The position numbers and the translations under genes are program-made. Source: JBEDUK01 sp963781595 (lineage in GTDB: Bacteria > Actinomycetota > UBA4738). From it: a stretch of DNA of 64,000 nt. The stretch is taken from the NCBI GenBank assembly GCA_963781595.1, contig CAWAGG010000001.1, positions 496,001 to 560,000 of the forward strand, in the 5' to 3' direction. Positions 1-9,205 of this stretch are shown in pieces (positions within the stretch are counted from its first letter, which is position 1; the number at the start of each line of letters is the position of its first letter). The notes below the pieces were generated by a model. It was not told where the DNA came from, made no database searches, and was given only the letters and a program-made list of their open reading frames with translations.

Positions 1-1065
1 GAGGGACCCGGCCAGCACGGCGGGAAGGTCCACGATCCGCGGCACCGCCTCGGCCTCGCCGGTCCGCGCGGCACGCCGCACGGCGGCCGCGACCAGCGTC
101 TCGAGGTTCCCGATCGAATACCGGACCGAGACGCCGCTGCGGTGGTTGACCTGCGGCGAGCGCCGGAGCTCGGCCGTGAGCGCCGCCAGGATCTCCTTCA
201 TGAACGCGGGAACCCGCACGGGGATCTGGCGGTCGGGCACCTCGGCGGGGCGGCGCGCCTCCTGCTCCATGATCCGAACCTCGTCGCCGAGCGTCTCCGG
301 ATAGTGGGTCCGGACCTGCGTGCCGAACCGATCCTTCAGCGGCGACACGATGCGTCCGCGATGCGTGTAGTCCTCGGGGTTCGCGGTGGCGACGAGCAAC
401 AGGTCGAGCGGGAGCCGAACCTGGTAGCCGCGGATCTGAACGTCGCGTTCCTCCAGGATGTTGAACAGCGCCACCTGGATCCGCTCGGGGAGGTCGGGCA
501 GCTCGTTGATCGCGACGATCCCGCGATGGGTCCGGGGGATCAGTCCGTAGTGGATCGTCAGCTCGTCGGACAGGTAGCGCCCCTCGGCGACGCGGATCGG
601 ATCGACGTCGCCGACCAGGTCGGCCACGCTCGCGTCGGGCGTCGCCAGCTTCTCGGCGTATCGCCGGTCGCGCGGGAGCCAGGCGATCGGCGTCGCATCG
701 CCTTCGCCGGCCACGAGCACCCGGCACGAGGCGCAGATCGGCCGGTAGGGATGGTCGTTGACCTCGCAGCCGGCGATCGCGGGCGTCGAATCGTCAAGCA
801 GGTTGACCATCGCGCGGATCAGGCGGGTCTTCGCCTGCCCGCGTTCGCCGAGCAGGATCAGGTCGTGACCGGCGAGGATCCCGCGCTCCAGCGTCGGGAT
901 GACGGAATCCTCGTAGCCGACGATCGTGGGGAACAGCTGTTCGCCGCGGCTCATGCCGGCGAGGAGGTTCTCCCGCAGCTCCTCCTTCAGGGGCCGGTCG
1001 CGGTGACCGGAGGCCCGCAGCTCGCCGAGCGTGGTGGGGCGTCGTGTCGTGTCGGATGCGTCCAT
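1..1065 (-). CDS. Mg-chelatase-like AAA+ ATPase (3' end outside window)
   Basis: A minus-strand frame is open from an ATG at 1065 to the window edge (355 codons), so the C-terminus is missing. Visible parts: a P-loop GERGQAKT near residue 50, the stretch AINELPDLPERIQ near residue 165, a sensor-like LLVATANPEDYTHRG and the motif RSGVSVRYSIGN. These belong to the MoxR/ChlI-like clade of AAA+ ATPases, which are often paired with a VWA protein and remodel protein complexes. Full members are longer, about 450 residues. An AAGGAAG box lies 15-20 bases upstream of the ATG. It is divergent from the creatininase gene, with 250 bp between them holding no gene. The partner and substrate cannot be inferred here. 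Confidence 0.85.
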   Translation of the reverse strand, partial: MDASDTTRRPTTLGELRASGHRDRPLKEELRENLLAGMSRGEQLFPTIVGYEDSVIPTLERGILAGHDLILLGERGQAKTRLIRAMVNLLDDSTPAIAGCEVNDHPYRPICASCRVLVAGEGDATPIAWLPRDRRYAEKLATPDASVADLVGDVDPIRVAEGRYLSDELTIHYGLIPRTHRGIVAINELPDLPERIQVALFNILEERDVQIRGYQVRLPLDLLLVATANPEDYTHRGRIVSPLKDRFGTQVRTHYPETLGDEVRIMEQEARRPAEVPDRQIPVRVPAFMKEILAALTAELRRSPQVNHRSGVSVRYSIGNLETLVAAAVRRAARTGEAEAVPRIVDLPAVLAGSL

Positions 1066-1315
1066 GACGCCAAGGCTAGCCGGCTTCCTTCGGAACGGGT
1101 GCCGGGGCCGCTCTCATCTCCCGCTCAGGTCACTGTCGTATCCGTATCCGGCCCCGGGTGGTTCGATCCGCGTTTGCACCGCACGCGCCCCGCGGCCAAT
1201 GATGGGCGAATCCTGAACCGCGAATCAGGGTTCCGGAACGGGCTGCGGGGAGGGTAGGCTTCGCCAGCCGTCCGATGCCCGGGGACGAGCACCGAGAGAG
1301 GGAGCATCCGAGGGA

Positions 1316-2129
1316 ATGTGGTCGCAGCCTTTGCTGTACGAGCGGCTGACGTGGCCCGAGGTCCGGCGCGCTGCCGCCGAGGACCGCGTCGCCGTGATCC
1401 CGGTCGCCACGCTCGAGGACCACGGCCCCCACCTGCCGATCGACACGGACCTGCGGATCACCTCCGAGATCTGCCGCCGCGCCGCGGAGGCGGCGGCCGA
1501 CGACGCCGTCCTGCTCCCGGCGATCCCCCACGGCTACGACCCGCACCACATGGACTTCCCCGGTCCGATCACGATCGGCTGGGACACGTTCACGAGGTAC
1601 TGCACCGACGTCGGCACGTCGCTGGCCCATCACGGGTTCCACCGGATGCTGTTCCTGAACGGGCACGGTTCGAACCAGAACCTCGTCGAGATGGCCGCCC
1701 GGCTGACGATGGTCGAACATCCCGAGGTCCTGGCGGCCGCGTCGTTCTACCTGTCGTCGCCGGAGGGGATGGCCGTGATCGCCGAGGTCCGGGACTCCGA
1801 ACGCGGCGGCCTGGCCCACGCCTGCGAGCTGGAGACGTCCCTCTACCTCGCGATCGATCCGGATGCCGTCGACATGTCGAAGGCGGTCGACGAGCAGAGC
1901 TACCCGGAGACCGAACACGCCTGGATGGACTGGTCCGACGGCTCGCTGAAGTGCATGCCGTGGTGGTCGTCGTTCAGCCGCACGGGCGTCCACGGGTCGG
2001 CCGACGTTGGCGACGGCGGAGAAGGGCAAGTCGCTCCTGGACGCCGCCGTCGAGGAGTGCGTCCAGTACGTGCGCGAGATGAAGGCGATGCCGCTCCCGG
2101 AGCGCGAGCCGCCGCGGGAGACGCCGTGA
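1316..2129 (+). CDS. Creatininase family amidohydrolase
   Basis: Creatininase/MftE-type metal-dependent amidohydrolase of about 270 residues. Metal-ligand motifs are visible: LEDHGPHLPIDTD near residue 30, NGHGSNQN near 120, and HACELETSLYLA near 165, followed by the family's C-terminal ATAEKGK. The frame shifts once at 2002-2003, where the codon reads GC followed by both C and G. Dropping either base restores the frame GSATLATAEKGK and the stop at 2127-2129. The stop overlaps the GTG of the next gene as GTGA, so the two are probably translationally coupled. It heads an operon with a peptidase and a peptide importer. The true substrate (creatinine, formamide or a peptide amide) is unknown. 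Confidence 0.85.
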
Positions 2130-3119
2130 CCCGCGCCGACATCTTCGGCCGTCCGCTGCGCGCCGGCGGCTGCATCGGCGTTCCGGCCCCGGCCAGCGCC
2201 TACTTCAACCGCTCCGACGTACTCCGAGGTGTCGAGTGGTGGGAGGCGAGGGGCTACCGCGTGAAGCTCGCCGACGGCATCTTCGACCGGGACGACTACG
2301 TCGCCGGTCGACGCGAAAGCCCGGGCTCGCGACCTGATGGCGATGTTCGCCGACCCCGAGGTCGACGTGGTCCAGTGCCTGCAGGGCGGGTTCGGTTCGG
2401 CGCAGCTGATCCCCCACCTCGACTTCGACTGATCGCCGCGCAACCCGAAGGCGCTCGTCGGCTTCTCGCGACATCACCGCGCTGCACATGGCGCTGCGCC
2501 AGCGCGCGGGGCTCGCCACGTTCTACGGGCCACGGGCTCATGGGCGTCGGGGACCCCGAGACGAGCGCGTTCAGCACGGACCGGCTCCTGCAGGTGCTGA
2601 CCGGCGACGGCGGACCGGCGAGGTGCCGACGGACCCCGACGACCCGTACGTCGCGGTCGATCCGCGGCGGAAGGTCACGGCGCCGCTGGTCGGCGGCTGC
2701 CTCTGGCTGCTGGTCCAGACGATGGGCACGCCGTGGGAGATCGAGCTCGACGGTTGCATCTTCTTCTTCGAGGACTGGCGACTGCCCGCCGTGGTACATC
2801 GACGGGTTCCTGGTCCAGCTCGCCCACGCCGGGAAGCTCGACGGCGTCGTCGGCGTCGTCGTGGGCGACATGGAGAAGTGCGACTGGCGCGAGGAACGTC
2901 CCGAGTGGCCGCGGACGAAGTCGCATGGAGGACGTGCTGGAGGAGCGGCTCGAGCCGCTGGGCGTGCCGGTCCTGTACAAGCTGCCGCTCGGCCACGGGA
3001 AGCACCTCGCGACCCTCCCGCTCGGGGTGACCGCGACGCTCGACGCGGACGCGCGGACGCTTGCGATCGATGGGCCGGCGCTCGCCCGGCCGGAGCGGTC
3101 GGATGGGAACGTGGATTGA
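2126..3119 (+). CDS. S66 family LD-carboxypeptidase / MccF-like peptidase
   Basis: Serine peptidase of family S66, which includes LD-carboxypeptidase A (murein tetrapeptide recycling) and MccF (microcin C resistance). Visible motifs: CLQGGFGSAQL, the nucleophile motif GFSDITALH, the acid-containing FFFED, and GHGKHLATLPLG carrying the catalytic His. The GTG start overlaps the upstream stop. The frame moves at 2308-2309, about 2429 (one base missing), 2440-2441, 2468-2469, 2532-2533, 2611-2612, 2618-2619, 2781-2782 and 2923-2924. All but one are doubled codon-third-position bases, so I regard the gene as intact. Its place before a dipeptide importer suggests processing of imported peptides or murein fragments; an immunity role like MccF is an alternative. 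Confidence 0.8.
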
Positions 3120-3153
3120 CGGAGGACGGCATGGACAGAGGATGGAGGGTGCG

Positions 3154-4892
3154 ATGAGGTTCCGGACGGATCCGGCTCTGTATGACGGCGCTGGCGGTGT
3201 TGAGCATGACGGCCGCCGCATGCGGCGGCGGCGGCGAAGCGGAGGGACGCAGTCATCCGGGACGAGCGGCGGGCCGGAGCAGGGCGGCATCCTGCGGATC
3301 GGGACGATCAACTACATCGACTCGCTCAACCCGTTCAACTACATCGAGACGCACGGGCTACCAGGCCATGATCATGATCTATCCCCAGCTCGTGCAGTAC
3401 GCGTACGGGCCGGACGGGTACGAGATCGAGGGCGACTGGGCGAAGTCCTGGACGACCTCCGCGGACGGCAAGGACTGGACGTTCCACCTCATGGCCGGAC
3501 GGCAAGTGGTCGGACGGCCAGCCGCTGACCGCGAGCGACGCCGCCTGGACGATCAACACGACGTCAAGTACGCGAACGGGCCGACGGCCGGTGGCCGCGG
3601 CCGCGTTGGCCAACGTGGAGAGCGCCGAGGCGACCGACGACACGACGCTCGTCATCCACTACGACGCCCCGGTCGGCAACGTCCTGGCGCAGCTCGAGCA
3701 GTTCTTCGTCCTCCCGCAGCACGTCTGGGAGCCGCTGGTCGGCATCGAACGGCAAGGGCCTCAAGACCTACCGCCCCGAGCAGCACCTGCCGATGGTCGC
3801 CGGCGGCGCGTACACCGATCAAGTCGTACGAGAAGAAGGGCACGACGGTGTTCATCCCGAACCCGGGCTACTACGGGACGCCGTCGAACGCCGAGGCCGT
3901 CGCGCTCACCTACTACACGAACGCCGACTCGATGATCGCCGACCTCAAGGGGGGCCAGCTCGACTGGGTCGACCAGGTCCCGTTCAACGCCGTCGACGTC
4001 GTGAAGAAGGACGCCGGCGTCGTCGTCGACAAGGTGCCGGGCTCGGAGACCACCAACATCACCTGGAACTCGAACCCGCGCAAGCCGAAGAACCGCGAGC
4101 TGCTCGACCCGCAGGTCAAGAAGGCGCTCTCGATGTGCGTCGACCGCCAGCAGATCATCGAGGTCGTCTTCAGCGGCTACGCGGACACGGTCGAGAGCCT
4201 CGTCGGCCACATCTCGCCGCTCGAGAACCCGAATCTCGGGCCGCTCGAGTACGACTGCGACGCCGGGCAACCAGATGCTCGACCAGCTCGGCTACACGAA
4301 GGGCTCCGGACGGCATCCGCGTCGCCCCGGCGACGACCGGGCGAGTACGCCCAGCCGGCGCATCCGATGAAGTACGAGATCGTCACCCCGACCTCGACGG
4401 ACTTCAACGTCGACCGCGAGTTCGAGATCGTGAAGGAGGGCTTCGCGCGAAGCCGGCGTCGAGGTGACGCAGAAGGTCGGCGGCGACTCGACCGCCACCT
4501 ACGCGATCGAGACCGACGACAACTGCGACGCGGCGACCTCCACCGGCTACACGACGTTCGACATCGCGATGTGGGACTGGGCCGGCTACATCGACCCGGA
4601 CTTCATGCTCTCGGTGGTGACGAAGGGCCAGTGGTGCTCGTGGAGCGACACGGGCTGGGACAACCCCGCCTACGACAAGCTCTACGCGCAGCAGGGGCAC
4701 CGCGGTCGACCCGGAGCAGCGCAAGCAGATCGTCTAGCGAGATGCAGCAGATGATCTACGACAACTTCGTCTACACACAGCTGGTCGAACGAGGAGTACA
4801 TCGACGCGCACGCCAAGACGTGGACCGGGATCGAGGCGAACCTGAACGCCTACTCGAAGAAGTACTACACGGCGCCCTACCAGACCGGGTAG
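3154..4892 (+). CDS. Peptide ABC transporter substrate-binding lipoprotein (SBP family 5)
   Basis: Extracytoplasmic solute-binding protein of the DppA/OppA family, about 570 residues once the frame is restored. The N-terminus is a lipoprotein signal: MRFRTDPAL, a hydrophobic stretch and the lipobox TAAAC followed by a glycine run. Family features follow: DSLNPFNYIET, a WTFHL/DGKW segment, and IPNPGYYG. An AGGG box precedes the ATG. At least fourteen frame shifts occur (3180-3181, near 3235, 3354-3355, 3496-3497, 3560-3562, 3589-3590, 3746-3747, 3816-3817, 4264-4265, 4307-4308, 4447-4448, 4697-4698, 4735-4736, 4786-4787). Each resolved one is two or three alternative bases of one codon printed together. 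The dppB-like permease follows after 33 bp. Confidence 0.85.
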
Positions 4893-4925
4893 CGGAACCC
4901 GACGACGCCAGGAGGCCGGGACGCG

Positions 4926-5907
4926 ATGGGGTCGGCTGACTACATCGTCAAGCGGGTCCTGTTCGCCTTCGTGACGATCTTCGTCGCGATCACGCTGAAC
5001 TTCGTCCTGTTCCGCGCCGTGCCGGGCGACGCGGTCTCGGCGCTGCGCTGCCGGCAGTGCACGGCGCGCGTTCAAGGAGATCCAGCGGAAGGAGCTGGGG
5101 CTCGACAAGCCGCTCATACAGCAGTACTGGCTCTACCTCGTGAACCTCTCCCATGGCGACATGGGTCGCTCCCTGCGTTCGGAGCAGCCGGTCGTTGGGC
5201 GAACTCTGGGAACCGATCAGGAACACGATGCCCGATGATCGCGCTGGGCACGCTGTTCTCGATCGTCTTCGGGACCATCACGGGCGTGCTGTCGGCGTGG
5301 AGGCGGGACACCGCGCTGGACAAGACCGGGCTGTACACGGCGCTCGGCTTCTACTCGATGCCGACGCAGTGGCTCGGTCTCCTGATGGTCCTGTTCGTGG
5401 CCGGGTGGCTCGGCCTGCCGACCTCCGGCATCCGCGACCCGACGCTGGGGATCCTGAGCGAGCCGTCGTGCACCACGGTCGCCGTCGACCGGCTCAAGCA
5501 CATGATCCTGCCGGCCCTCACGCTCGGGCTGGTGCTGTACGGCGACTACGCGCTGATCATGCGCTCGGCGATGCTCGAGACGCTCGGCGAGGACTACGTG
5601 CTGACCGCCCGGGCGAAGGGGCTGAGGAACTTCGGCATCGTCCGCAAGCACGGGTTCCGCAACGCGCTGCTGCCGATCGTCACCCTGATCGCGCTGTCGC
5701 TCGGGTTCATCATCGGCGGGGCGATCACGATCGAGTACGTGTTCTCGTACCCGGGGATCGGACTGGCGACGGTCGAGGCGATCGACCAGCGCGACTGGCC
5801 GCTGCTGCAGGCGATCTTCCTGCTGCTGACGCTTCTCGGTGATCTTCTTCAACCTCATCGCGGACCTGCTCTACGTGAAGCTCGACCCGCGGGTGGTGGA
5901 AGCATGA
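4926..5907 (+). CDS. dppB: Peptide ABC transporter permease, DppB type
   Basis: Inner-membrane permease of a dipeptide/oligopeptide importer, about 325 residues. It has an N-terminal membrane helix (VKRVLFAFVTIFVAI), the periplasmic FRAVPGDA motif, further helices, and the cytoplasmic EAA-loop region DYVLTARAKGLRN followed by HGFRNALLPIVT, which docks on the ATPase. The ATG has a GGAGG box about 10 bases upstream. Doubled bases at 5066-5067, 5196-5197, 5233-5234 and 5837-5838 shift the frame; dropping one each gives a single reading frame ending at TGA 5905-5907. That stop overlaps the ATG of the next permease as ATGA. The pairing of two permeases and two ATPases is the standard Dpp/Opp layout. 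Confidence 0.88.
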
Positions 5908-6872
5908 GCGTCACGCCGCCGACCACCCTCGACAGGAGGCCGCCGCCCGGCGACAAGGGCGTGCCCGAGCGCCCGCGCCTGGCGTTCCTGCGCTCGTCGG
6001 TGTTCCGCAAGCCCGCGACGCTCGTCGGCCTCGCGATCATCCTGCTCTTCGTCCTGATCGCGATCTTCGCGCCGCAGCTCGAGCCGTACAACCCGAGGTC
6101 GAAGACCGGCGCCGTCTACGCGCCACCGTCCTCGGCCCACTGGCTGGGCACCGACGACGCCGGGGCCGACATGCTCTCGCTGGTGATCGCCGGCGCGCGC
6201 GTCTCGCTGATCGTCGGCTTCGCGGCGGCGTTCGTCGCGATGGTGATCGGGGGGGCCGTCGGGCTGTTCTCCGGCTTCTTCGGCGGCAAGACCGACCAGG
6301 TCCTGATGCGGATCACCGACTACGTCCTGGTGATCCCCGACATCCCGCTGATGATCATCATCGCGGCGCTCTTCGGGCGCAGCTGCGGAACATCATCATC
6401 ATCATCGGGATCATCTACTGGACCAGCACCGCCCGGCTGGTCCGCGCGCAGGTGAAGAGCGTCCGGGAGCGGACGTACGTCAAGCGCGTCCGGGCGCTCG
6501 GCGCGGGCAACTGGCGGCTCATGCGCAAGCACGTGCTGCCCCAGGTGGCGCCACTGCTGATCGCGAACACCGTCCTGATGGTCGCCCTGGCGATCTTCGC
6601 GGAGACCTACATCACGTTCCTCGGCCTCGGCGATCCCGGCCTGATCTCCTGGGGCAAGCTGATCGAGAACGCGTTCAAGGGCGACGCCGTGCTGAACAAC
6701 GCCTGGTGGGCGATCGTCCCGCCCGGCGTGTGCGTGACGCTCGTGATCCTCGCTTGCACGATGATCGGGCAGGCGATGGAGGATGCCCTCAACCCGCGCC
6801 TGCGGGTCGGGCACCTCTCCGTCCGCCGGTTCCGCGCTCCGGCCGCTCCACGGCAACCTGGACGCCGAGTGA
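5904..6872 (+). CDS. dppC: Peptide ABC transporter permease, DppC type
   Basis: Second permease of the importer, about 320 residues. The cytoplasmic N-terminus is proline-rich, followed by a helix (ATLVGLAIILLFVLIAI), the family motif HWLGTDDAGADMLS, and the EAA-loop region YVKRVRALGAGNWRLMRKHVLPQ. The frame is broken in the middle by two adjacent doubled bases (6377-6378 and 6381-6382) and near the end by one at 6850-6851. Once resolved, the protein ends in NLDAE with TGA at 6870-6872, overlapping the GTG of the ATPase gene as GTGA. The C-terminal two thirds form a long uninterrupted frame, so the gene is very probably functional. Confidence 0.88.
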
Positions 6873-7846
6873 GCGCGCCGGTCCTGCAGGTCGAAGACCT
6901 CCACGTGTGGTTCGACCTGGAGGGCGGGCGCGAGCTCCACGCGGTGCAGGGGGTCGGGTTCGAACTCGGCAGCGGCGATCGGCTGGGGCTCGTCGGAGAG
7001 TCCGGATGCGGGAAGACCACGGCGATCCTCGCCCTGATGGGGCTGCTGCCGCCGTCGGCGAGCGTCTCGGGCAGCGTGCTGCTCGAGGGCGAGGACATCC
7101 TCGCGGGGGGCGAGGACACGATGCGGCCCCATCGGTGGCGCGACATCGCGATGGTGTTCCAGGGTGCGATGAACGCGTTCAACCCGGTCCGGCGCGTGGG
7201 CGACCAGATCGCCGAGCCGATGGAGCTCTACCAGATCGCCGAGGGCAAGGCCGCGCGCGGCGCGGCGGGCCGCTTGCTCGAGCTCGTGGGCATCCCGGCC
7301 TCGCAGGGCGACCGCTACCCGCACGAGTTCTCGGGCGGGATGCGCCAGCGCGCGGCCATCGCGATGGCGCTGGCCTGCAGCCCGAAGGTGCTGCTGGCCG
7401 ACGAGCCGACGACCGCGCTCGACGTGATGATCCAGGCGCAGGTGCTCGAGCTGCTCGTCTCGCTGACGGACGAACTCGGGCTCGCGCTGGTCCTGGTGAC
7501 CCACGACCTGCCGGTTGTCGCCCAGGTCTGCGATCGGGCCGCGGTCATGTACGCGGGGAAGATCGCCGAGTCCGGCCCGATGGAGAGCCTCTACCACGAC
7601 CCGCGCCACCCGTACACACGCCTGCTCTTCGCCGCCACGCCCGACCTGAGCGGCCTGGGCCAGGTGACCTCGATCCCCGGTGCGCCTCCACGGCTGGACC
7701 GCGAGATCGCCGGGTGCTCGTTCGCTCCGCGGTGCGACGTCGCGTTCGGTCCATGCGCCACCGTGATGCCCCAGAGCCTGGACGTGGGACCGGCGCACGC
7801 CGCGGCGTGCCACTGGAACGACCCGTCGATGCGGAGCGCCTCGTGA
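6869..7846 (+). CDS. dppD: Peptide ABC transporter ATP-binding protein, DppD type
   Basis: 325-residue ATPase of the Dpp/Opp importer. Walker A is GESGCGKTT near residue 45, the ABC signature is FSGGMRQRAAIA near 155, and Walker B is VLLADEPTTALD near 175. A C-terminal oligopeptide-transporter domain contains the four-cysteine cluster (CSFAPRC, then FGPC and AACHW) typical of DppD/OppD, where it may hold an iron-sulfur cluster. The GTG start overlaps the DppC stop, and the stop overlaps the next GTG, so the operon is tightly coupled. No frame problems are seen, unlike the upstream genes. Confidence 0.93.
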   Translation: MSAPVLQVEDLHVWFDLEGGRELHAVQGVGFELGSGDRLGLVGESGCGKTTAILALMGLLPPSASVSGSVLLEGEDILAGGEDTMRPHRWRDIAMVFQGAMNAFNPVRRVGDQIAEPMELYQIAEGKAARGAAGRLLELVGIPASQGDRYPHEFSGGMRQRAAIAMALACSPKVLLADEPTTALDVMIQAQVLELLVSLTDELGLALVLVTHDLPVVAQVCDRAAVMYAGKIAESGPMESLYHDPRHPYTRLLFAATPDLSGLGQVTSIPGAPPRLDREIAGCSFAPRCDVAFGPCATVMPQSLDVGPAHAAACHWNDPSMRSAS

Positions 7847-8883
7847 GCGCGGGGCTGGCCGACCGCACCGGGCCATCGGGGAACGCCGCCACCGCTGAGG
7901 GTCCGCTCCTGGAGGTCGAGGACCTGGTCGTTCAGTACCCGATCGCCCGCGGGATCGCCGGGGCGATCACGCGCCAGCCGAAGCTCGTCGCCCACGCCGT
8001 GGAGGGCGTCTCGTTCTCCGTGTCCGAGGGCGAGCTGCTGGCCCTGGTCGGCGAGTCGGGGTGCGGCAAGACGACGACCGCGCAGGCCGCGATGCGACTC
8101 GTGGAGCCCGTCTCCGGAACGATCCGGTTCAAGGGTCAGGACATCACGAAGCTGTCGAACAAGGACATGCAGCCCCTGCGGCGCCGGATGCAGGTCATCT
8201 ACCAGGACCCGTACGACTCGCTGGACCCGCGGTTCCGCGTGAAGGACGCCGTGGCGGAGGCGCTCCAGGTTCACGACCTCGGCACGAAGGCCGATCGTCA
8301 CGAACGCACGGTCCACGCGCTGGAGCGCGCCGGCCTGGCGCCTGCGGACCTCTACCTCAACCGCTTCCCGCACGAGCTGTCCGGAGGCCAACGGCAACGC
8401 GTGGCGATCGCGGCGGCGCTCGCGTTGGAGCCGGAGCTGCTGGTGGCCGACGAGCCCGTCTCGATGCTCGACGTCTCGGTCCGCGCCGGGATCCTGTCGC
8501 TCCTGGACGGGCTGCGCGAGACGGGCGTGGGCATCCTGATGATCACCCACGACCTCTCGACAGCGGCCCGCTACGCAGACCGGATCGCCGTGATGTACCT
8601 CGGCAGGGTCGTCGAGCAGGGCCCCGCGCGGGAGATCGTCGGCGATCCGAAGCACCCCTACACGAAGGCGTTGATCTCGGTCGTGCCGAAGCGCGACCCG
8701 AGGGACCGCACCACGCCGCAGATCCTCCAGGGCGAGACGCCGAACGCCGTCCAGATCCCGAGCGGCTGCCGCTTCCACCCTCGATGCCCGATCGCCGAGG
8801 AGCGCTGCGCGAGGGAGGACCCGGCCCTGCATCCCCCCGTCGGGGCGGCCGAGGGCCACGAGGCCGCCTGCCTCCTCGTCTGA
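7843..8883 (+). CDS. dppF: Peptide ABC transporter ATP-binding protein, DppF type
   Basis: 346-residue ATPase that pairs with DppD. It has Walker A GESGCGKTTT near residue 70, a Q-loop IYQDPYDSLDP, the signature LSGGQRQRVAIA and Walker B LLVADEPVSMLD. The C-terminal extension carries GCRFHPRCPIAEERC, typical of the oligopeptide subfamily. The GTG start forms a GTGA overlap with the dppD stop. It is the last gene of the creatininase-peptidase-importer operon; a short GNRA-loop hairpin follows the stop. The frame is clean throughout. Confidence 0.93.
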   Translation: MSAGLADRTGPSGNAATAEGPLLEVEDLVVQYPIARGIAGAITRQPKLVAHAVEGVSFSVSEGELLALVGESGCGKTTTAQAAMRLVEPVSGTIRFKGQDITKLSNKDMQPLRRRMQVIYQDPYDSLDPRFRVKDAVAEALQVHDLGTKADRHERTVHALERAGLAPADLYLNRFPHELSGGQRQRVAIAAALALEPELLVADEPVSMLDVSVRAGILSLLDGLRETGVGILMITHDLSTAARYADRIAVMYLGRVVEQGPAREIVGDPKHPYTKALISVVPKRDPRDRTTPQILQGETPNAVQIPSGCRFHPRCPIAEERCAREDPALHPPVGAAEGHEAACLLV

Positions 8884-8889
8884 GGGGGT

Positions 8890-8903
8890 CGGCCGAAAGG
8901 CCG
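8890..8903 (+). terminator. Short GNRA hairpin after the peptide-importer operon
   Basis: Seven bases after the dppF stop the sequence CGGCC-GAAA-GGCCG can fold into a 5-bp stem with a stable GAAA tetraloop. There is no T-run, so it is a weak candidate transcription terminator or mRNA 3' stabiliser. Confidence 0.3.
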
Positions 8904-9016
8904 CATCAAGCGTGTCGACCTTCACGCCGATGGTGTGACCAGCGACACGGGAACGGGCGTCGCAGGCAGCTACCGTCGAAGGCGACGGTCGCGGAGGAGC
9001 GGAAGGAGGACGAGCG

Positions 9017-9175
9017 ATGCAGCGGATCAAGGTGCAGAGGAAGATCCGGAGTCTCAGGTTCGACCCGTCCCCCGTGCAGCCGCTCGATCCGCGTGACCCC
9101 GAGGTGCTGCGCGTGAAGGAAGCGATGCGGCGTCATCCGAGCAACGCGAACCGCGGTCCCCGGGCGGTTCGCTGA
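9017..9175 (+). CDS. Small basic protein, 52 residues, unknown function
   Basis: Short ORF from ATG 9017 to TGA 9173-9175. It is preceded by an unusually strong purine-rich ribosome-binding stretch (GGAGGAGCGGAAGGAGGA at about 8993-9010). The product begins MQRIKVQRKIRS, contains PLDPRDPEVLRVKEAMRR, and ends basic (GPRAVR); no membrane segment or known motif is visible. I do not recognise a family. It lies alone between the importer operon and the convergent amidohydrolase gene. The ribosome-binding box and an upstream gap of 130 bp support a real gene; the short length leaves doubt. Confidence 0.5.
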   Translation: MQRIKVQRKIRSLRFDPSPVQPLDPRDPEVLRVKEAMRRHPSNANRGPRAVR

Positions 9176-9205
9176 CGCCGTCCGACCCGCCGCGCGTCGC
9201 CCCGA

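Larger units (their letters stand above)
2002..6851 (+). other. Tract of doubled-base frame shifts (apparent consensus artefact)
   Basis: About thirty single-base extensions occur in five consecutive genes, while dppD and dppF just downstream have none. At each resolved site a codon position shows two bases in tandem, for example tc(g,c)gac at 2468-2469, cc(a,c)ggg at 2532-2533, gg(g,c)acc at 4697-4698 and gc(a,g)ctg at 6381-6382. One site, ac(g,a,c)gtc at 3560-3562, shows three. Keeping any one base restores a family-typical protein. Almost all are at codon position 3 and synonymous, as expected for strain polymorphisms merged into one consensus. Confidence 0.75.

Noticed and set aside
3496..4787. 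Programmed ribosomal frameshifting
   Set aside because: There are about fourteen sites in one gene without slippery heptamers or stable downstream structures, and the sites differ in sequence.
2002..6851. Pseudogenes or decay of the peptide importer operon
   Set aside because: The shifts are doubled alternative bases at codon ends with synonymous outcomes. Real decay would include scattered deletions, nonsense codons and changed key residues, which are not seen.
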